5,858 bases of DNA from Syntrophobacterales bacterium (GCA_020052215.1 JAGVPN010000405.1:1-5858), one strand, 5' to 3'. Shown: positions 1 through 5,858, counted from the stretch's first letter. Notes: generated by a model from the sequence alone, not told the origin. A program made the numbers and translations.

Positions 1-1274
1 ATGGTGGTCTTCACCCCGATGATGAGAAACCCGTTGAGGGCCCGGGCCATCCGGTCCACCGCCTCCCGCCAGGTGAAGCCGTACACAGTGAGTTTGACGA
101 TCATGGAATCGTAATAAGGGGTGATTTTGTACCCCTGATAGATGGCCCCGTCGAGCCGGACGCCGTGGCCGGCAGAGGACCGGTAAACCTGCACCACCCC
201 GGGGCTGGCCAGAAAGTCATTTTTGGGGTCTTCGGCGTTGATCCGGAGCTCGATGGCAAAGCCGCGTTCTTGGACCTGCTCCTGGGAAAAGCTGATGGGT
301 TCGCCCATGGCGATTAAAAGCTGCTCCCGGACGATGTCGATGCCGGTCACCACCTCGGTGACGGTATGCTCCACCTGCAAGCGGGTATTGACTTCGAGGA
401 AGTAATAGGCGCCGTCGGATTCCACCAGAAATTCCACGGTGCCGGCGCTGAGATACTTGGCGGCCCGGACGACCCGCACGGCCGCGTCGCAGATCTCCGC
501 AGTCAAGGCCGGGTCCAGGCCGGCCGGGGCGATCTCGATGAGCTTCTGGTGGCGGCGTTGAATGGAGCAGTTCCTGGTCCCCAGGTGGACCACGTTGCCA
601 TAGGAATCGGCCAGGATCTGGACTTCCACGTGCCGGGGCCGGTGCACGCATTTTTCCAGGTAGATGTTGTCGTCCCCGAAGGACATGAGGGCCTCGGAGC
701 GCGAGCGCTGGAGCCCGGCCAGCAAACCGTCCCGATCCTCCACCTGGCGGATCCCCCGTCCGCCGCCGCCCGATACCGCCTTGATCATGATGGGGTAGCC
801 GTGGGTCGCGGCGAACTTCAGGGCCGCCTCTTCTCCCGGGGCTCCCGGGGCCAGCATCCCGGTGGCCGGAATGACGCGGACCCCGGTGGCCTGGGCGATT
901 TGCCGGGCGATGACCTTGCTGCCCAGGTTCCTGATGACCTCCGGGGGCGGCCCGATAAACACCAGGCCTGCACTGGTGCAGGCTTCGGGGAAATCGGGGT
1001 TTTCCGCCAAAAAGCCGTAGCCGGGATGAATGGCTTGGGCTCCGGTCTGTTGGGCGGCGAGAATGATTTTGTCGATATTGAGGTAGTCCTTCCGGGGGCC
1101 GGCCCCGATGCAGACCGCTTCATCGGCCCGCATGATATGGAAGGCGTCCTTGTCGGTCTCCTCGTAGATGGCCACCACCTTGAGGCCCAATTCCTGGGCC
1201 GACCGCATGATCCGCACCGCGATCTCGCCGCGGTTGGCCACCAAAACCTTGCTAAATACCCGCTTGTCTACCAT
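1..1274 (-). CDS. accC: Biotin carboxylase subunit (AccC / pyruvate carboxylase subunit A type), C-terminus beyond the window
   Basis: This subunit carboxylates biotin on a carrier protein using ATP and bicarbonate; the biotin then serves acetyl-CoA carboxylase or a two-subunit pyruvate carboxylase. The 424 visible residues cover the N-terminal domain (VANRGEIAVRI near 12-22, HPGYGFLAEN at 83-92), the ATP-grasp domain with its glycine loop SGGGGRG (168-174), and most of the C-terminal domain. Residues matching those known in E. coli AccC are present: K120, K165, H215, Q239, H242, K244, E281, E294, N296, R298, QVE 300-302 and R344. ATG at 1274 is the only possible start, because an in-frame TGA lies at 1292-1290. 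The frame is still open at position 1; from the E. coli length of about 449 I expect some 40 or more residues to be missing. VEHTVTE (301-307) and the GVKTT end resemble pyruvate carboxylases, so the symbol accC is provisional. Biotin carboxylase function is secure; the partner complex is not. Confidence 0.95.
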   Translation of the reverse strand, partial: MVDKRVFSKVLVANRGEIAVRIMRSAQELGLKVVAIYEETDKDAFHIMRADEAVCIGAGPRKDYLNIDKIILAAQQTGAQAIHPGYGFLAENPDFPEACTSAGLVFIGPPPEVIRNLGSKVIARQIAQATGVRVIPATGMLAPGAPGEEAALKFAATHGYPIMIKAVSGGGGRGIRQVEDRDGLLAGLQRSRSEALMSFGDDNIYLEKCVHRPRHVEVQILADSYGNVVHLGTRNCSIQRRHQKLIEIAPAGLDPALTAEICDAAVRVVRAAKYLSAGTVEFLVESDGAYYFLEVNTRLQVEHTVTEVVTGIDIVREQLLIAMGEPISFSQEQVQERGFAIELRINAEDPKNDFLASPGVVQVYRSSAGHGVRLDGAIYQGYKITPYYDSMIVKLTVYGFTWREAVDRMARALNGFLIIGVKTT

Positions 1275-1284
1275 GGCTGCCCAT

Positions 1285-1291
1285 CTCTTTC
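1285..1291 (-). promoter_or_regulatory. Probable ribosome binding site of the biotin carboxylase gene
   Basis: On the minus strand GAAAGAG precedes the ATG at 1274, with 10 bases between. It is a moderate, not perfect, Shine-Dalgarno match. A second ATG begins directly after it at 1284 but is out of frame and stops after 10 codons, so the 1274 start is the one that fits the conserved protein. Confidence 0.5.
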
Positions 1292-1302
1292 AGGTCTGCT
1301 TC

Positions 1303-1349
1303 GAAAAGTTCAAGGTTCAAGGTTTAGATCGCTCCCCCGAGAACTTTTC
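1303..1349. repeat. 9-bp inverted repeat in the biotin carboxylase leader
   Basis: GAAAAGTTC (1303-1311) is the exact reverse complement of GAACTTTTC (1341-1349), with 29 bases between. GAAAAGTT occurs once more at 1391-1398. The arms are AT-rich, so a stable RNA structure is doubtful. It could be an operator or chance. Confidence 0.4.
1308..1324. repeat. 7-base tandem repeat in the biotin carboxylase leader
   Basis: The unit GTTCAAG occurs 2.4 times in tandem, read on the plus strand as GTTCAAG GTTCAAG GTT. It lies 34 to 50 bases before the biotin carboxylase start codon. No function is evident; it may be simple slippage-prone sequence. Confidence 0.6.
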
Positions 1350-1361
1350 ATAATTTATGGG

Positions 1362-1376
1362 TGAGCCAAGGGCTCA
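1362..1376. repeat. Small hairpin, 6-bp stem and 3-base loop
   Basis: TGAGCC and GGCTCA pair perfectly across the loop AAG. The hairpin lies about 90 bases upstream of the biotin carboxylase start, in its likely 5' region. It has no run of T beside it, so it does not look like a terminator. Confidence 0.35.
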
Positions 1377-1406
1377 TAAGCGATTGCCTTGAAAAGTTAT
1401 TGAGAA

Positions 1407-1521
1407 TTTGGTGGCACAGGCGTCTCGCCTGTGCATGATAAAGGTGCGCAGTGTCTACACGGCTTGATAGCACCGGCATCTTGCCGGTGCGGCGCACAGG
1501 CTGGAAGCCTGTGCCACCAAA
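1407..1521. repeat. REP-like palindromic cluster: three 21-base hairpins inside a 15-bp outer inverted repeat
   Basis: Three hairpins each have perfect 9-bp arms and a 3-base loop: 1414-1434 (GCACAGGCG/TCT/CGCCTGTGC), 1470-1490 (GCACCGGCA/TCT/TGCCGGTGC) and 1494-1514 (GCACAGGCT/GGA/AGCCTGTGC). The whole unit is bounded by TTTGGTGGCACAGGC (1407-1421) and its perfect reverse complement (1507-1521), so it can also fold as one large structure. From general knowledge, GCACAGGC and CACCGGCAT..GCCGGTG palindromes of this type are dispersed between genes in many bacterial genomes and often yield spurious small proteins containing peptides such as TGILPVRRTGWKPVP. This copy gives such peptides too, so I treat it as non-coding repeat DNA rather than a gene. 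Confidence 0.85.
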
Positions 1522-1524
1522 GGC

Positions 1525-1544
1525 GGCGGGCGCAGCGGCCCGCC
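1525..1544. repeat. GC-rich hairpin beside the palindromic cluster
   Basis: GGCGGGC (1525-1531) and GCCCGCC (1538-1544) form a perfect 7-bp stem around a 6-base loop. It starts three bases after the REP-like cluster and may be part of the same composite repeat. No T-run follows on either strand, so it is not a classical terminator. Confidence 0.55.
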
Positions 1545-1676
1545 CTGCCAGACTTTGCACCATTGATGGGCGAAGTGGAAGTCCCAGGCGCGACTGTCCA
1601 AACCCTGAGATCCGTTGCGGCGGCCTGATTTTCTAACCCGCTATTTCAATTGAGAAGTCATCGGCCCCGATTGTCA

Positions 1677-1828
1677 ATAAAAAACCTTAAGCTTTCAGCG
1701 GTCAGCTTTATTAATCATAACAATTGATCGTACTATTCCAGTAAATTAATCGTTATCAACCCGATTTGATAAGTCCTTGTTTTTGCTGATAGCTGACTGC
1801 TGAACGCTGAACGCTTATAAAAAACCTT
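1677..1828. mobile_element. MITE-like non-coding element with terminal inverted repeats and 12-bp flanking direct repeats
   Basis: A 128-bp AT-rich body (1689-1816) opens with AAGCTTTCAGCGGTCAGCT (1689-1707). It closes with a sequence whose reverse complement reads AAGCGTTCAGC, an extra GTTCAGC copy, then AGTCAGCT (1791-1816). The ends are therefore inverted repeats that differ by one 7-base duplication and two substitutions. Immediately outside each end is the identical 12-mer ATAAAAAACCTT (1677-1688 and 1817-1828), as expected of a target-site duplication. No transposase or other ORF lies inside, so any movement would need a protein supplied elsewhere. The internal sequence includes another hairpin, TTATCAA/TTGATAA (1753-1772). 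The alternative is an ordinary intergenic repeat built from TCAGC-type units, with the direct repeat due to chance or local duplication. Confidence 0.5.
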
Positions 1829-1847
1829 GACCGGCCGACGGAAACCG

Positions 1848-4800
1848 CTAGTGACTCACCGAAGGGTGAAGAAGGGCATGCACCCGGCGCGCCAGTTCAA
1901 TCGGCCTGAAGGGCTTCTGGAGGAAAGCCACCGATAAATCCGCCACGCCGTGTTGGACCAGAGCGTCCTCGGTGTAGCCCGACATGTAGAGAACTTTCAT
2001 TTCCGGGCGTAGGGGGGTGAGGCGATCGGCCAGTTCCCGGCCGCTCATCTGGGGCATCACCACGTCGGTCACCATCAGGTGGATCGGTCCCGGGTGCCGT
2101 TCACAGGCCAACAGGGCCTCGCCGCCGTGGCGGGCCTCCAGTACCGTGTAGTCATAGAGCCGCAAAAACTTGGCCAGCAAGCCCCGAAGCATGTCCTCGT
2201 CTTCCACCAGCAGAATCGTCTCCTCTCCCCGGAGGCTCTCGGTGATGGCGATCTTGACCCTGGGCGGATCCACGATCGCCTCCAGGCGGGGCAAATAGAT
2301 GGTGAAGGCGCTGCCGGCCCCGGGCGAGCTCTCCAGGTCTAGGTAACCGCCACTTTGCTTGACGATCCCATACACGGTGGACAGTCCCAGGCCGGTGCCC
2401 TTGCCCGGTCCCTTGGTGGTAAAGAAGGGCTCGAAGATATGGGCCTGGGTGACCTCATCCATGCCGACCCCGGTATCTTCCACCACCAGCATCACGTAAG
2501 CTCCCGGCGGCGCCAGCCCAAACCTGGTGTGACGTTCTTTCTTCAACTCCACCGCCGCAGTTTTCAGGGTGAGCCCGCCGCCTGTGGGCATGGCATCCCG
2601 GGCGTTCAGCACCAGGTTCATGACGATCTGGTCCACCTGGCTGGGGTCCGCCCTCACGGTCCCCAGTCTCCGGTCAGTGACCACTTCCAGGTGGAGGTCC
2701 TCGCCGATGAGCCGCCGCAGCATGGGTTCCAGGTCCAGGATCACCCGGTTGAGATCGATCATCTTGGGGTGGATGATCTGCCGCCGGCTAAAAGTCAGCA
2801 ACTGACGGGTCAGGGACGCGGCCCGTTCGCCGGCCTTCAGAATGTTTTCCAGGTAGCCGTAAAGCGGATCATCCTTGAGGACCTTGGCCCGCATAAGTTC
2901 GCCGTAGCCCGTGATGGCCATCAGGAGATTGTTGAAATCGTGGGCCACCCCCCCGGCCAGCCGGCCCACCGCCTCCATCTTCTGGGCCTGGAGAAGCTGC
3001 TCCTCCAGGGCCTTGTGCTCGGTGATATCCGTAGCCACCCCGGTAAACAGAATGACCCGGCCCTGGTCGTCCCGGACCGGGAACCCCCGGTTCAGAATCC
3101 ACCGCGCCGTACCGTCCGGCCTGATAATCCGGTATTCGTGGCTCCAGGGGATACTTCGCTCCCTGGCCGCGATAATTTCAGTCTTGACTCGCTCCCGATC
3201 CTCCGGATGCACGGTCTCCAAAAATAACTTTGGATTGCGATACAATGCCTCGCGAGTCCGGCCCCAGATGTACTCGAACCCCGGACTCACATACACCGTT
3301 TTACCGATGCGCGGGGTGGCGATCCAGAAAACGTCCTGGATGGTCTCGGCCATGAGCCTGAACCTTTGTTCGGATTGCCGCAGTTCCGTTTCGGACTGCT
3401 TCTGGGCGGTAATATCGATGACCGTACCGACAAAATATTCGGGGTCCCCTCGGGCATCCCGCAGTAACGTCACCGTAACCTGGCCCCAGATGATTTCGCC
3501 ATCTTTCCGGAGAAGGCGATTGTCCATGGAATAGTGCCGATGATTACCCGCCAAAAGTTCCATGCCCAAACGCGCATTCTCCGGCCGATCCTCGGGATGG
3601 ATGATCTCCGGACTTTCCCTGCCCCTGAGTTCCTCGGCCGTATAACCCAGGAGCGCTTGCAGGACCCGATTGGTTTGCAGCAGCCGGCCACTAAGGTCAG
3701 TCATGCTGATCCCCACCGGCGCGTTTTCGAAGATAGCCCGAAAACGGGCTTCACTTTCCCACAGGGCCTCCTCCGCCTGCTTCCGGGCGGTGATGTCCGT
3801 GATGATGCCCACCAAGCCGCCCACACCGCCGGTGGGGTCGGGGAAGGTGGCCTTATGAAACACCACGTGGTGCCAGGTGCCGTCCGCGACCTGGACCCGG
3901 GACTCATAGACCTGGGTCCCCGTGGTCTGAAACGCTTCCAAATCCATCCGGTGGTATTCGTCGGCCAGCTCCTTGTGGGAGAGGTCGTACACGCTCTTGC
4001 CGACGATCTCCTCCCGGGTGACCCCTAAATAGACTTCAAAGGCCTTATTGCATCCCAGGTAAGCGCCCTGGGCATCCTTGAAAAAAATCGGGTTGGGGAT
4101 GGTATCCAGGAGGAGTTCCAGAAATTGCAAATGGGCCGCCAGGGCCTCCTCCGCCTGCTTCCGGGCCGTGATATCCCGGACGATGGTCAGCACCAAATTC
4201 TGTCCCTGGATAGATAACGGCAGGCTCATGCCTTCGGCGATAACTTCGCCCCCGTCCTTGTGGGTCAGGGTGAAGTCCACCGGCCCCATAACTCCCCCCC
4301 GGGCGGTTTGGGCCAGAAGGTCCGCCAACCTGACTTGTTGCCGGAAATCCAGCCAGGGCAGGCAGGCGAAATTATTGCCCACCAACTCTTCCCGGCCATA
4401 CCCGGCCAACTCTTCCGTCGCCTGATTGCAATCGATGATCTCACCCTGCATGTCCGCGAGGATATAGGCATCCGGGACATGATCAAAAAGCATCCGGAAG
4501 CGTTCTTCGCTCTCCTCCAGGGCCGCCTCCGCCTGCCTCAGATCGGTGATGTCCCGGGCGATGCCGCAAATTCCCACAATCTCCCCGGCCTCGTCGTGCA
4601 AAGGAGCCTTGATATAATGAAACGTAATGGGCACGCCCTGCACCGGGATGGTATGGACCCCTTTCACCACCTCGCCGTTAAGCACCCGCCGGTCTTGCTT
4701 CCGGATATGCTCCGTGTCTGCCGCCCCGACTAAATCCAGGTCGGTCTTGCCGGTGAGGTCCACGGCGGACAGACCATAGAGACGCTCCATGGCGGGATTG

Positions 4801-5804
4801 ACCTGGGTGTACCTGAAAGACCGGTCCTTGATGAAGATGGAATCCTGGGCGGTGGCAAAGATGGCCCGGAAGAGCGCTTCGCGCTCTTTCAGGGCCTGCT
4901 CGGCGTTTTTTCTGTCCGTAATGTTTATACCCAAAATTGACAGCCTGGACACCTTCCCGCCGGCATCCAGAATGGGATTGATGTGATTATCGAAATGCAC
5001 GCTGCCCCTAACGTCTTCAAAGCGGACGGGGCGGCCGGTGGCGATGACTTGCTCAAATCGCGCCCGGCGCTGGGTGGTCACCTCCGGGGGTAATGGGTCA
5101 AACAAGAAGGCCCCGATGATCTCGTCTAAATTTTTCCCCAGCCTTCTGGCTGCCACCCGGCTAGCGGCCAGGATGGTCCCCTGGACATCGGTCAGGAACA
5201 GCGATTCCGGACTGTCTTCGATCAGGGTCCGGAATCTGGCTTCGCTGTCTTTCAGGGACTGCTCCGCCAGGTGGCGCTCGGTGATGTCCCGCACGTGCTC
5301 CACTACCAGGACCACCCGGCCGGATTCATCCCGGATGGGGTAGGCTGAAACTTCCCGGATCCGGCCGTCCACAGGATTGACTTTTTCCAACCTTACTGGT
5401 TGGCCCGTGGCCAAGACCTCCAGGGCATGACAGTCGTCGCAGGGGCGGTCCCGGTGATGGTAAGCCCGATAACACTTGGGCTGTCCTTGGCGCTCCGCCT
5501 CCGGCACCGACTCGTACCCGTGCCAGTTGCTCAGGATGGTGTTGAAGTCCCGGTCATGGATGGTGAGCAGGTCGGGAACAGCGTTGAAGACGTGCTTAAG
5601 AATGGTTTCGCAGTTCGGGATTGCGGTGGGCGGGCGCGCCTCTGGCTCCCGGTCCGCCCGCAGCGTCGCGATGGCCTGGGAAAGCTCCTGGAGAGCGGTC
5701 TCCAACTCGGGCCGGCAGGCCTCCAAGGCCCCGACCTGGTCCCGGAGCGCCTGAAATCGCCGTTCCAGGGCATCCAGAGGCTGGTCGCCTGACTTCCTAT
5801 TCAT
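1848..5804 (-). CDS. Seven-PAS soluble hybrid histidine kinase with C-terminal receiver
   Basis: This 1318-residue sensor kinase should sense through PAS domains, autophosphorylate on His and pass phosphate to its own receiver. No membrane segment or signal peptide is visible, so it is probably cytoplasmic. Residues 8-50 look like a coiled coil. Seven PAS modules follow at about 66-178, 186-299, 306-423, 432-549, 558-675, 684-802 and 812-931, mostly ending in a DIT-x-x-K/R-x-AE-type linker. The last two carry the HPEDR motif of PAS_3-type domains. HisKA has GGVAHDFNNLL with phosphoacceptor H955. The HATPase has N1067 in NLVLNARDAM, DTGVGM (1110-1115), FEPFFTTK (1124-1131) and GKGTGLGL (1134-1141). 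The receiver (1196-1312) keeps the acidic pair in VEDED (1200-1204), phosphoacceptor D1247, S1275 and K1297. All catalytic residues are intact. PAS1 holds a cysteine cluster (C111, C122, C125). No cofactor or ligand can be assigned, and no response-regulator partner lies within the window. Confidence 0.96.
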   Translation of the reverse strand: MNRKSGDQPLDALERRFQALRDQVGALEACRPELETALQELSQAIATLRADREPEARPPTAIPNCETILKHVFNAVPDLLTIHDRDFNTILSNWHGYESVPEAERQGQPKCYRAYHHRDRPCDDCHALEVLATGQPVRLEKVNPVDGRIREVSAYPIRDESGRVVLVVEHVRDITERHLAEQSLKDSEARFRTLIEDSPESLFLTDVQGTILAASRVAARRLGKNLDEIIGAFLFDPLPPEVTTQRRARFEQVIATGRPVRFEDVRGSVHFDNHINPILDAGGKVSRLSILGINITDRKNAEQALKEREALFRAIFATAQDSIFIKDRSFRYTQVNPAMERLYGLSAVDLTGKTDLDLVGAADTEHIRKQDRRVLNGEVVKGVHTIPVQGVPITFHYIKAPLHDEAGEIVGICGIARDITDLRQAEAALEESEERFRMLFDHVPDAYILADMQGEIIDCNQATEELAGYGREELVGNNFACLPWLDFRQQVRLADLLAQTARGGVMGPVDFTLTHKDGGEVIAEGMSLPLSIQGQNLVLTIVRDITARKQAEEALAAHLQFLELLLDTIPNPIFFKDAQGAYLGCNKAFEVYLGVTREEIVGKSVYDLSHKELADEYHRMDLEAFQTTGTQVYESRVQVADGTWHHVVFHKATFPDPTGGVGGLVGIITDITARKQAEEALWESEARFRAIFENAPVGISMTDLSGRLLQTNRVLQALLGYTAEELRGRESPEIIHPEDRPENARLGMELLAGNHRHYSMDNRLLRKDGEIIWGQVTVTLLRDARGDPEYFVGTVIDITAQKQSETELRQSEQRFRLMAETIQDVFWIATPRIGKTVYVSPGFEYIWGRTREALYRNPKLFLETVHPEDRERVKTEIIAARERSIPWSHEYRIIRPDGTARWILNRGFPVRDDQGRVILFTGVATDITEHKALEEQLLQAQKMEAVGRLAGGVAHDFNNLLMAITGYGELMRAKVLKDDPLYGYLENILKAGERAASLTRQLLTFSRRQIIHPKMIDLNRVILDLEPMLRRLIGEDLHLEVVTDRRLGTVRADPSQVDQIVMNLVLNARDAMPTGGGLTLKTAAVELKKERHTRFGLAPPGAYVMLVVEDTGVGMDEVTQAHIFEPFFTTKGPGKGTGLGLSTVYGIVKQSGGYLDLESSPGAGSAFTIYLPRLEAIVDPPRVKIAITESLRGEETILLVEDEDMLRGLLAKFLRLYDYTVLEARHGGEALLACERHPGPIHLMVTDVVMPQMSGRELADRLTPLRPEMKVLYMSGYTEDALVQHGVADLSVAFLQKPFRPIELARRVHALLHPSVSH
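3762..3788. repeat. 27-base direct repeat within the PAS array, copy A
   Basis: This stretch is identical to 4140-4166 over 27 bases and encodes the ARKQAEEAL linker between the fifth and sixth PAS domains (about residues 673-681). The two copies are exactly 378 bases apart, that is 126 codons. Confidence 0.9.
4140..4166. repeat. 27-base direct repeat within the PAS array, copy B
   Basis: This stretch is identical to 3762-3788 and encodes the ARKQAEEAL linker between the fourth and fifth PAS domains (about residues 547-555). A diverged third copy begins at 4518, again exactly 378 bases away, in the linker between the third and fourth PAS domains. Confidence 0.9.
5430..5474 (-). other. Cysteine/histidine cluster in the first PAS domain
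   Basis: Residues 111-125 of the kinase read CYRAYHHRDRPCDDC: a C-x10-C-x2-C arrangement with H116 and H117 between. It sits inside the first PAS domain. I recall similar CY..H..x-PC-x2-C segments in PAS domains of anaerobes, but have no proven role to cite. Metal or iron-sulfur binding, or thiol redox sensing, are possibilities by inference only. Confidence 0.6.
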
Positions 5805-5813
5805 CTCTTTGGT

Positions 5814-5819
5814 CCCTCT
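5814..5819 (-). promoter_or_regulatory. Probable ribosome binding site of the hybrid kinase
   Basis: On the minus strand AGAGGG lies nine bases before the ATG at 5804 and supports that start. AAAGAG directly abuts the ATG and is too close to act as the site. The kinase frame has no stop between the ATG and the window edge (18 codons), but it holds no ATG, GTG or TTG there either. Any longer form would have to start outside the window. Confidence 0.55.
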
Positions 5820-5858
5820 GCCGCCACTGATCGCGGGGGCTTGCGCCAGATCCGCCCC

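Larger units (their letters stand above)
1275..1847. other. 573-base intergenic region between two co-oriented genes, no credible gene
   Basis: Short frames exist at 1348-1563, 1431-1628 and 1451-1636, but all run through the palindromic cluster and encode repeat-derived peptides. The part nearest the carboxylase is its leader, the middle is GC-rich palindromic sequence, and roughly 1640-1830 is clearly richer in A and T than the rest of the window. The stretch 1545-1676 holds nothing I recognise, apart from short palindromes such as TCAATTGA (1646-1653) and ATCGGCCCCGAT (1660-1671). I could not pick a convincing promoter for the carboxylase or a clear terminator for the kinase. Confidence 0.75.

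Noticed and set aside
1254..1284. Overlapping 10-codon frame starting at the ATG at 1284, just ahead of the carboxylase start
   Set aside because: The Shine-Dalgarno-like AAAGAG directly touches this ATG with no spacing, so initiation there is unlikely. It does not extend the conserved protein.
366..1364. Long plus-strand open frame (332 codons) opposite the biotin carboxylase gene
   Set aside because: It lies antisense to a strongly conserved enzyme and has low-complexity Gly/Pro/His-rich composition with no recognisable domain. High GC readily gives long antisense frames.
1414..1514. Possible CRISPR array from repeated 21-base units
   Set aside because: The units are self-palindromic and differ in sequence. 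Spacing is irregular (35 and 3 bases), and there are no uniform spacers.
1348..1636. Three small open frames across the palindromic cluster on both strands
   Set aside because: Their peptides (GTGFQPVRRTGKMPV, GILPVRRTGWKPVPP and similar) are translations of the repeat itself, present on both strands because the DNA is palindromic.
1753..1761. DnaA-box-like TTATCAACC
   Set aside because: Only a partial match to TTATCCACA, single, and inside the AT-rich repeat element. There is no cluster that would suggest an origin.
1819..1842. Intrinsic terminator for the kinase (T-run on the minus strand after the stop)
   Set aside because: Six T residues are present, but the sequence before them (CCGTCGGCCGGTCAAGG) forms at best a 3-bp stem. 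The run is also part of the 12-bp direct repeat.
2355..3227. Plus-strand open frame (290 codons) opposite the kinase catalytic domains
   Set aside because: It is antisense to the conserved HisKA and HATPase region and its product shows no domain or plausible composition.

Overview
The window is GC-rich and carries two large genes, both on the minus strand, separated by a 573-base intergenic region full of repeats. Dense PAS-array hybrid kinases, a biotin carboxylase resembling the stand-alone pyruvate carboxylase subunit A type, and short palindromic intergenic repeats together suggest an anaerobic, soil or sediment bacterium, perhaps a Desulfobacterota member (Desulfobacca/Syntrophobacter-like). 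This placement is inference from general familiarity. The window has no rRNA or other marker gene to confirm it.

Layout in plus-strand order. Positions 1-1274 hold the first 424 codons of a biotin carboxylase (acetyl-CoA carboxylase AccC or pyruvate carboxylase subunit A); its C-terminus lies beyond the left edge. Positions 1275-1847 contain no credible gene. They hold the short accC leader with a Shine-Dalgarno site, a 7-base tandem repeat and small inverted repeats; then a REP-like cluster of 21-base hairpins enclosed by a perfect 15-bp outer inverted repeat (1407-1521), followed by a GC hairpin; then an AT-rich 128-bp inverted-repeat element flanked by perfect 12-bp direct repeats (1677-1828), which looks like a MITE-type insertion. 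Positions 1848-5804 encode a complete 1318-residue soluble hybrid histidine kinase: N-terminal coiled coil, seven tandem PAS domains, HisKA, HATPase and a C-terminal receiver. Positions 5805-5858 are the kinase upstream region, whose reading frame stays open to the edge.

The two genes point the same way, with the kinase upstream. The repeat-laden gap makes a shared operon unlikely, and nothing in the sequence links the kinase to carboxylation metabolism. The kinase looks like an orphan multi-input sensor whose signal leaves through its own receiver domain.

I do not see a new multi-gene system here. The most interesting items are the MITE-like element with abutting direct repeats, the palindromic cluster, the cysteine cluster in the first PAS domain, and the exact 126-codon periodicity of part of the PAS array with a 27-base identical repeat that could allow in-frame loss of one PAS module.
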